From Arsenophonus sp046530765 (GTDB lineage Bacteria > Pseudomonadota > Gammaproteobacteria > Enterobacterales > Enterobacteriaceae), in the NCBI GenBank assembly GCA_046530765.1, contig JBHEQS010000004.1, positions 89,150 through 153,149 on the forward strand: DNA of 64,000 bases, in the 5' to 3' direction. Under the pieces are notes generated by a model that did not search any database, had not been told where the DNA came from, and saw only the letters and a list, made by a program, of their open reading frames with translations. A program made the translations under genes and the position numbers. Numbering within the stretch: position 1 is the stretch's first letter; every line of letters begins with the position of its first letter. Of the stretch, positions 55,390 through 64,000 are shown piece by piece.

Positions 55390-55923
55390 TTATTTATATA
55401 CTATTGTTTCTAAATTTAATTCTTCAGATATTTGTTTTACCCATGTTTTTAATCGTTCATATGTTAATTCTGGTTGTCTATCTTCATCAATAGCGAGACC
55501 TATAAAGTTATCCTTATCATAAAGTCCTTTTGATGCTTCAAAGTAGTAACCTTTTGTTGGCCATCTACCTACAATGATAGCTCCATTGGTTTCAATAATA
55601 TCTTTTATACTACTCATGGCATCACAAAAGTATTCTGCGTAATCTTCTTGATCGCCACAACCAAAAATAGCTACTAACTTATTGCTAAAATCAATTTCTT
55701 TTAATATCGGAAAGAAGTCATTCCAATCGCATTGAGCTTCACCATAATACCATGTAGGAATTCCAAATATTAAAATATTAAATCCTTCGATATCATCCTT
55801 ATTGCTTTTAGCAATATCATGAATTTTAGCAATATTCGCACCGCCAAGAATTTTTTGTATGATTTTTGCAATATTCTCTGTGTTACCAGTATCGCTTCCG
55901 AAGAAAATTCCTATATTTGCCAT
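55390..55923 (-). CDS. fldA: flavodoxin 1
   Basis: FMN-binding electron carrier of low potential. In enterics it reduces radical SAM enzymes, cobalamin-dependent methionine synthase, and IspG and IspH. The 177 residues (176 in E. coli) show the phosphate-binding loop FFGSDTGNTENIAK (about residues 7-20), the FMN-stacking PTWYYGEAQCDW (about 55-66) and FGCGDQEDYAEYF (about 87-99). LipA and MiaB in this window are radical SAM enzymes and likely clients. An AAAAGG ribosome-binding site lies upstream of the ATG. It is followed by the fur pseudogene and has 8 kb of gene-free DNA upstream. Confidence 0.97.
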   Translation of the reverse strand: MANIGIFFGSDTGNTENIAKIIQKILGGANIAKIHDIAKSNKDDIEGFNILIFGIPTWYYGEAQCDWNDFFPILKEIDFSNKLVAIFGCGDQEDYAEYFCDAMSSIKDIIETNGAIIVGRWPTKGYYFEASKGLYDKDNFIGLAIDEDRQPELTYERLKTWVKQISEELNLETIVYK

Positions 55924-58558
55924 AAAATAAATAAACCTTTTAATTTTAATTTAATGTGTTTGTTATTTAATCGTTATTAATAATTAATATATGAAAGATT
56001 ATAACTATTGACTGATGAATAATAATTAGATTACAATTTTAATTCTTCACGTTTGAATAATTTTATTACTTTTATGTGTTTTAAGCAAAATAATTTAGTG
56101 AAATTGTAATTTATTAGTTTGTTTTGAAAATTATATAATAATATTCGTTGCATTTATTTACTATTTATTTTTCTTTAAAAATATAGTTAATTTTTAATAG
56201 AATAGTCATTAATTTTTATTTTTTTTCGAAATGTAAAAATTTTTTTTATCACGTTCTAATTATTTACTTTCGTTGTTTTTTAAATACTAATATCTATATA
56301 AGAAATTATTTTTATGGCCATATGGTTTTGATTTATATTAGATATAAATAAATATTCTATTATGTGATAAGACTACAATTTTATAATTTTATATAAGTTT
56401 AAAAATTGATAACTTTTCTAAGTTACATGATAATAAATACATAATAAAATTAATTATTTCACTATACATCTATCTTATTATCATATACTTATGTATTACT
56501 ATTATCATATGTATTGGCAATAATCGATATCTAACTAATTATATTAATACCATATTATATTTGATATATTTCTTGCAAATATCATTGTTTTTTTTACTTA
56601 AAAATCTTCTCTTGTAAAGAGAAGTTGTTAATTAATTTAATAGAAATTATTTTCTATAATTATCATTTAACATTTCAATAAATTATATAGATTGTTTTGC
56701 TGGGTTTATAATTGATATAACTACATAATTTTAATATCTTTATTAATCAGAAATTAAAATTAGATAGTTAGAATCTATTACTAATCGATGTTGTAATATA
56801 ATTTATTTGACAACACATAATTTTATAAATAAAGTATATCATAATACTTTTCTAAATAAAATTTTATCAGCGATTGTATATGTGATTATTTCTCTAGTTT
56901 AACTAATTTACTATTGCATTATTTTATCTAAATTAAATTTATCACTAATTTTTTACATTTCTAAATGCAGTCTGATGTTTTTCTTTATATGAAAAGATAT
57001 CCAGAACACAAAAAAAGTTTTTTAAATAGTTGATGTTATAGATTAAATCAGTTCTAAATCATAATATTGTAATAAATAAATTATTAGTATCATGGTATAA
57101 AAATGATATATAAATTATAAAATGATAACAATAGATTTTTATCAATTAAAATTTAATATTGTGACATTTTGTTTGCAATTATTTTATATTATTTATATAA
57201 ACTTTTTTTATTTTTACAGTAAATTTTACTTTAATTTATTATTTCAATTAATATAATCAAATTATATATTTATATATTGACATATGAATTAACAAAAATA
57301 TTTTTATCAATTTTAATGTTAATAAAGAAAATCATCAATACATTAATATTTTAACTAGATAATATAATTTTACATAATTATTATAAATTATAAAAATAAA
57401 ATTTATTTTAGCTATATAAACATAAAAGCTATATTAACCAAACAAAACCAATATTTAATTAATAAAGAGATTCCATAAACAATACAAACTATAATAATAT
57501 TTATTAAATAGAGAAAAATATAATATCAATAAAATAGCTAAAATAATATAGTTAATTAACTATATTAGAGAAAAAGAATATATATAGTTAATTAAATAGT
57601 TCTTTCTTAAAAATAAATAAAAATAACTAATTCAAATATACTTTCAATTTTGATTATTGACATATAAAACTAATTTTAGTTTATTTAAATAATTATTTTA
57701 TTGATATTTTATCAATTAATACTTATCTTTTTATTTTCACTTAGAATATCTATTATAGAAATATATTTTTTTTGATATATTATCACATACTCTAATTGGA
57801 AAATCTTTAACAGATACATAATAATAAATTATTTATTAATTAAAATTACTATTAAGTATTTTTACTATAATATTTTCTATTTACCAATATTTATAAAATA
57901 ATTATTATTTAAACTTTATATATAGTTATATATAGTATTAATAATTATTAATTTAATATATATTAATTATATCATACATTTGATATATAAAGTTAGAAAC
58001 AATTAATAAATCATAAATCAGATATTATAACAAAATTTATAAATCAATAATTTCTATATTTATACAATATTAAATAATTCAAGATTTTAAAATTATATTA
58101 AATAATAACATATTTAAATTTATTAAATTTTTTAAAAATATTAATAATTAATTTAAAATATTTTCTATTAGTTAATTGATTCTAATTTTAATTATCGATA
58201 CTATTATTTTTAATAAAAACTCAACGTATATAAATATTAAAACTTTTACATAATAAATTTATTTAACTATAAACTATTTATTTAATATATATTTTAATAT
58301 AATTAAACAAAAATAATTTTGAATAATAGTTGATTTTTCCATTTTTAATATATGTAAATTTTATAAAGAGAATGTTATATATTTTTAATGTTTAACATTA
58401 GTAAAGTTTCTATAATTTAATATATTTCAAATAAATAAATCTATTTACACCAAAATATGCTGGTGATATTACTTTCCATATAATTTTAAATTTCGTTATA
58501 TTAATTTAACCACTGGAAGTTATTTGATATATAAAAATACAGTTTATTACAAATACAT

Positions 58559-58597
58559 AAATCATACTTAAAACACTGATGTGTTTAAGTATGATTT
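58559..58597. repeat. 14-bp inverted repeat
   Basis: Arms AAATCATACTTAAA (58559-58572) and TTTAAGTATGATTT (58584-58597) are perfectly complementary with an 11-nt loop, part of which (ACACTGATGTGT) can pair further. Confidence 0.75.
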
Positions 58598-59827
58598 AGA
58601 ATCACAAAGATAACTTGATATTTCATTTGAATAAAATAACTTAAAATTTTTAATGAATAGATATATTTTAAAATTTTTTATTAAAGATAAAAATATTATA
58701 TATACATTCAAAATGTTATATCTTGGTTTTATAAAATATAAATTTTAAATTTCAAAATAGCTTCTATAATAGCTTCTACATATAATATGTAGTACAATGA
58801 GACAATTTTAAATCTTAACAATTAAGTTTTTCTTTATCAAATTGATTGATGCATTCTTATTCTTAATTATAATGTATTTTTATTTTTTTTTAAAATTTAG
58901 TGTCAGTTTGGTGAAATAAAAGTTCCAAAAATTATTTTATCTTGAATTTTTATTTAAATTATAAATAAACAGTTTATATTCATCATAATCTTTGATATTG
59001 AACAGATTTTAGACACATTCATTTATATCTTAATAGAAATAATTATAGTCTGTATATTTGTATAATATACTGACCGCCACATTCTTGATAAATTAAATTA
59101 AATTAATATAATTTACAGTTCATACTTATTAATACATTAATGAGTATTAATTATTAAATTATATATTCATTAAAGATTAATTAGTGTGTTCATATTCAAT
59201 ATATACTATTGTTATATTGTCAAAAAAAATACTACGATTTAGCATAATTTACTATATAAAAATTTTTCTGATAAATTAAAGAATTTTAAAAAAAAACAAC
59301 ATTAAAAATATTTAAACTGTATTGTTATCATAAAATCTATTACTTTATCATTTGATATAAAATAAGGCCAATCTAATTGTGTATGTTTGCATGTTCGTAA
59401 TTTTTTTTACTAGAATATATGTTCTATTATTATTTAAAATCTAAAGTTAATTGATTTTTATTATTACATTTTTTTTAGAAAGTATTATTAGAAAGTATTA
59501 ATAAAAACTACCTAAACAAATTCCATATCTTTAATAATATTTTCTTACCACTTTTATTTTATTTTTTCCGTGTGTAGTGATTTTATAATTTTAGTAATAG
59601 ACTTATTTTATTATTTCAATAAGTGATTTAATATTCTTAATTAGAATCTAAATTTGATACGAAAACATAAATAAACAATAATTAAAATAATAAATAGATA
59701 GAGTTTATTAATTATGTAATTTTAATTTATACGTAAAACAAACTGCTAAAATTTTTTATTTTTTCACAAATCTCAATATATATAAATAAGTGAAGATATT
59801 TAAATTTTTTAAAAATAGATTAATCAC

Positions 59828-59859
59828 ACTTTATGACTTTATGACTTTATGACTTTATG
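59828..59859. repeat. 8-bp tandem repeat (ACTTTATG)4
   Basis: Four perfect consecutive copies of ACTTTATG in gene-free DNA. Confidence 0.88.
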
Positions 59860-62047
59860 TATATTAATTACACAAAATTTTAAACTATTTATTTTCTACA
59901 ATTAGATTCTTTAATCTTTTTCTTGTATAAAAATTATGTTTTAATATATCATCGTATTTAATGAATGCATGATATTTATCATATTTAATATTGTTAAATA
60001 TGTTTATGTAAGAATTGAAATTAATCAATTAATAGATGTCAGCCTTTTAACAGTTATTTAAAAATAACAATTTATTCTGAGATTGGTCAGTATTTTTTGT
60101 TATTTACTACAATTTATAAATTTCTTTATCTATATAAAGCAGATCTAAGAAGAATGAACTTATTTTATAAATCATCTAATAAGTTGAGTTTAGACAATTG
60201 GCGTACAATAATATTAAATAAAAATTTATAAGATCATGCAAATTATATAGGTGTTTCTGTAAAATTTTGTTATAACTAAAAAATATAAGTTTTAAATATA
60301 TTTCATCAACTTACAACTTTCTTTTGTAAAAGATAAAATTATACAATAAAAAATTGTACAAGAAATAAAATGTTTTCCTACTTGTCTAATTTTGAAAAAT
60401 TAATAAAATAAATTAATATATTAATATTTATATTTTTATGCAAAATGTTATTACAAGTTGCTAGATGTTCTTTGTTTAATTACTATTTTTATAAAAAATA
60501 TAGCAAAAACATAATTTTCTGTATTGATAGTATAGTAAATATAACCTAATTAATAAAAATATATAATTATACAATTGATTTAAAAATTTGAGAATAAACG
60601 ATTAAAATAGATATGGATATGTTAACATTTATAACATTGGTGAAGTAAAGAATAAAACCAAAAGTAAAATATTAATATGAAACTTTATTGTGCATGGTAA
60701 TACAATAGGTATAAGAAAAATTATTTTAGTTAGTTCTAGATCTTTTTTGTTTTATAATACGTTATTAACTATATTAAATTATATTTAGTTTGACAAACAT
60801 TGTTTAACTAATGACATAATTGTACTGTTAATAATAACTACTAAAATACATATATGATTAGTAGTTATCGCTATTAGCATTATAATAATAAATTGAGAAT
60901 AATTATTATAAAGTAGGTGATAATAATCGTGTATTTTACTTACATGACTATTAATTAACATTAAATTATAGTTAAAACTGTATACGATGTACGTTAGCAA
61001 ATAAAATTGAATTTACAATTTGACTATTTTATAATGTTGTTCTAGTAACATATAACTTTATCTTTGATTGTATAATATATTAAATAAAACAAAAGTCGTT
61101 TGTTCAATATATATGCTTCTTTCATTAAAATTATTTATAAAATAAATTTGAGAAATTCCTGATAGGCATTAATAATTTATATTCGAAATCGATATTCATA
61201 ATAAAGATTTAAAACTTAATATAATCAGTTGTAAAAATATAAATCAATTAACCAATGATTGAATTAATTAAATTAGATGTCTACTATACTGAATATTAAT
61301 AATTTGCTTGTTAGTAGAATGATAATTTTCTTAAATTTCATACATGACTTTTGAATACTATTAATATATAAACTATGCAGAATATATAGAGTTATGTAAA
61401 AGAGAAAAAACTCCTGATAGGATTATGAATTTATAAAATTTCTTTGATCTAAAAGAATTGCTTGGTTCTAATGTAAAATATGATAGTATCAATTTACTAT
61501 AATCTATTTCTGAAGCTGATATATAGTTATAATTTAAGTAGTAATAATTAAAAGAAAGAATTATAAATATAGTTTTAAGATAATCTTTTATTATGCTATT
61601 AGTTCTATTTTTAAATACAAATACCACATTGATTAAACTAAATAAATAATAGTTTCTAAGTAACATCAATATTGTCGTTTTATTTGTGAATAAAATATTT
61701 ATACAACAATAGTAATAAATTAATAAAATATATTAACATACTATATTGATAATCTTTTTACACTATATTAAAACTAAGAATAAATAATTAGAAAAGTTAA
61801 TGTGAGATATGTTTGTAAAAATATAAGTTTTTAATGTATAATTTGTATTTGCAAATAAAGGAAATTTAGGATTTACATAAATTCTTTATTAAATTAAAAA
61901 AATAAACTTAAAAGTTTTCTATCATGTAAGATTAATAACTTATGTTTCTATCAATTAATTAACTAACAAATACAAAACTTAATTATTATTTTAAATATAT
62001 AGTATATAAAGCTATATTTAACAATTTAAAAATACATGAACTTCATT

Positions 62048-62084
62048 ATTTGTGTCTAAATTCATTATAAATTTAGACACAAAT
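62048..62084. repeat. 15-bp perfect inverted repeat
   Basis: Arms ATTTGTGTCTAAATT (62048-62062) and AATTTAGACACAAAT (62070-62084) with a 7-nt loop. It is followed by a comparatively G/C-rich stretch (AATCCTGTGGACTCTTAG, about 62082-62101). No gene is adjacent. Confidence 0.8.
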
Positions 62085-63920
62085 AATCCTGTGGACTCTT
62101 AGTTCAAAGATATTTTTTTTAAAAAATAAGAATATATTTTATAGTTGACTAATTGAAACATATAAAAAAACAAAGAGATAATCATATTAATTTTACAACT
62201 AAAGATATTAATTTAAAAAACTAGCATTTACATTAGTTCTATCGCTGTATAATATTTATGTTAATAATATTTATGTTATTAATATAAATATTATACAGAA
62301 TTAACTACATATATTATTAAAAGTATATCAGTAACAGTTTACATTTGCTTGTTGATATAGTATTAGTAAAGTACTATAATATTACAGTACTTGTTTTTAA
62401 AATAAATTACATTTACTATTTTATTAAATAAATACTATAAACTTTATTTTTTTATAAAATAGTAAACTTAAAAAATTTAACATCATAATGTTATCGTAAA
62501 TTTCATAAAAGCACAATAAAATAAATAAATAAATTTATAAAATTTTTTTTACATTATTAACTACTTATTAATTTTTACTTATATATAATCATAAATAATA
62601 ATCTATAATTTTATTGTAAACTATTTATAATAGATAATTTAAGATTTATTGATTAAAACACGATATTTGATTAAATATATTTTTATTTATTCTAATTTAT
62701 TGGATTACTTTAAATAGTAAAATATACAATATATTTATTGTTTTATACATATAAAACAATAAGTTATCTAACTTACTAGTATTTTTACAAAAAAATAATA
62801 AATTATACTAATTTATATTAATTAATAAAAAATATTTAAATAATTAAATAACAAGAAAATTCTTAATTTTGATTAAATTATCAAAATAATTTATTTATTA
62901 TATTTTGAACAAAATAGAAACTTATCAAGAACAAAATAATATTATTTCTTTCTTCTAAAGTAATATTTGTATTATTATATTTATCAAATTCACTATATTT
63001 TTTACTAAAATTTAAGTTATTAAAATATTTTATACTTATTTTACTTCAAAATTAGAAAGTCTTTCTTAATAGATAATATCAGTTTTAAAATCTTAATATA
63101 TTTTATAAACAATTAAACAACGTTAGATTGAATTTTATTTATAGATATTAATTTTATATAATATTGATTAGTGCAAATAATATGAGTGAAATATAATAAA
63201 ATCCAGTTGCGATATTTATATCTTATTTTTGTTCATATTTTCTAATAAAACTTAACTTATTTTTATTACATCAGATGATATATTTTATAATATGCAAATA
63301 TAATTTTAGAAATATTGTTTTTGTAAAATATTAAATATCAATCATATTATTAAATAATAAGTAATTTATATAAATTTAATTTATATTTAATAAAATATTA
63401 TGAATATTATCAATTGATATATGAAATTATTTTCATATAAGTGAATGAAATTATTGCTAATTTATAATAAATAATTTTATTTTAAATTAATCATTAACTT
63501 TTAACTTAACTACTAAATCTTTTTTATAAAAATGTGCTTTTTTTTATAAAAAAGATTGTTATGTATCTTAAAATATTAATATTAATTAATAAATTATTAA
63601 TCATATTTAAGTAAATAATAAAAATATAAAAATCTTTAAAATATATTGCTATATAACATATATATAAAATATATTCTATAATAAGAAATTTGATCAAGCA
63701 AATAAATGTATTTAGTAGTATATTACTAAACTTATATTAACTTAGTTAATATAAGTTAATAACCTTATCTTATAATAATGAAATTTGTAATAATTTATAA
63801 TTATTATTTATAATTATTTTAATTTGTAATTATTATTTTATTTACTAAAATTAAGTTTATTTATTGATTTTTATGTATTATTTTTATATCACTCCAAATA
63901 TAAAATATGATATTGATATT

Positions 63921-64000
63921 ACTATATTACTATATTACTATATTACTATATTACTATATTACTATATTACTATATTACTATATTACTATATTACTATATT
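63921..64000. repeat. 8-bp tandem repeat (ACTATATT)10, running off the window
   Basis: Ten perfect copies of ACTATATT reach the last base of the window, so the array's true length is unknown. It is the longest simple repeat seen here. Confidence 0.95.

Larger units (their letters stand above)
55924..64000. other. 8 kb gene-free AT-rich region to the window end
   Basis: E. coli has ybfE, ybfF, seqA and pgm upstream of fldA; none can be recognised here. Two minus-strand frames of 71 and 98 codons (60785-61000, 61373-61669) are Ile/Asn/Tyr/Leu-rich, lack any known motif and are short enough to be chance. Inverted repeats lie at 58559-58597 and 62048-62084, and tandem arrays at 59828-59859 and 63921-64000. 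Confidence 0.65.

Noticed and set aside
60785..61000. 71-codon minus-strand open frame
   Set aside because: Low complexity with no recognisable family and no neighbouring gene. The length is within chance expectation.
61373..61669. 98-codon minus-strand open frame
   Set aside because: Longest unexplained frame, but its composition is Ile/Asn/Tyr/Leu-rich noise with no motif. A rough stop-codon estimate makes one such frame in the window not surprising. Conservation in a sister strain would change this view.

Overview
The window looks like a chromosome segment from a strongly reduced, AT-rich gammaproteobacterial (Enterobacterales) endosymbiont, probably of an insect. The protein products closely resemble Escherichia coli orthologues, often with exactly the family length: Zwf 491 aa, LipA 321, MrdB 370, LeuS 860, Lnt 512 and CorC 292. 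Gene order from lipA to fldA also follows the E. coli chromosome. By my count 22 intact protein genes and 3 tRNA genes cover about 22 kb of 64 kb, roughly 35%. The rest is extremely AT-rich DNA with simple repeats, long inverted repeats and eroded genes. I cannot name the species. An Arsenophonus-, Riesia- or Aschnera-like lineage would fit, but that is only a guess.

Layout: 1-8029 holds no gene. Next, on the plus strand, come zwf (8030), broken mdtJ and mdtI (9904-10645), 4.7 kb without a gene, and tsaB (15394). From 17989 to 42689 every gene is on the minus strand. These are nrdHIEF (17989-21770), lipA-lipB-ybeD, a 2.5 kb gap where dacA and rlpA should be, mrdB-mrdA, a decayed rlmH, rsfS, nadD-holA-lptE-leuS, then lnt-corC-ybeY, a gap where ybeZ should be, and miaB. 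ubiF diverges from miaB. A minus-strand tRNA cluster (Met-Leu-Gln) follows. About 10 kb then stands where E. coli has asnB-nag-glnS; it contains no intact gene and ends in a clear fur pseudogene just downstream of fldA. The final 8 kb has no recognisable gene and ends inside an 8-bp tandem array.

The retained functions form a minimal core. Class Ib ribonucleotide reductase makes dNTPs, and Zwf makes NADPH. LipA/LipB make lipoyl cofactor, UbiF ubiquinone and NadD NAD. RodA/PBP2 support rod-shape wall growth, and Lnt and LptE support lipoprotein and LPS assembly. HolA serves replication. TsaB, MiaB, LeuS, the tRNAs, RsfS and YbeY serve translation and RNA processing. Flavodoxin serves electron transfer. 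Loss of Fur beside retained flavodoxin and the manganese-capable NrdHIEF enzyme suggests an iron-sparing set without its usual iron-responsive regulator.

I found no CRISPR array, insertion sequence, prophage, toxin, secretion system or new multigene system. The notable content is genome decay: pseudogenes at several stages, perfect hairpins of up to 24 bp in gene-free DNA, and 6-9 bp tandem arrays.
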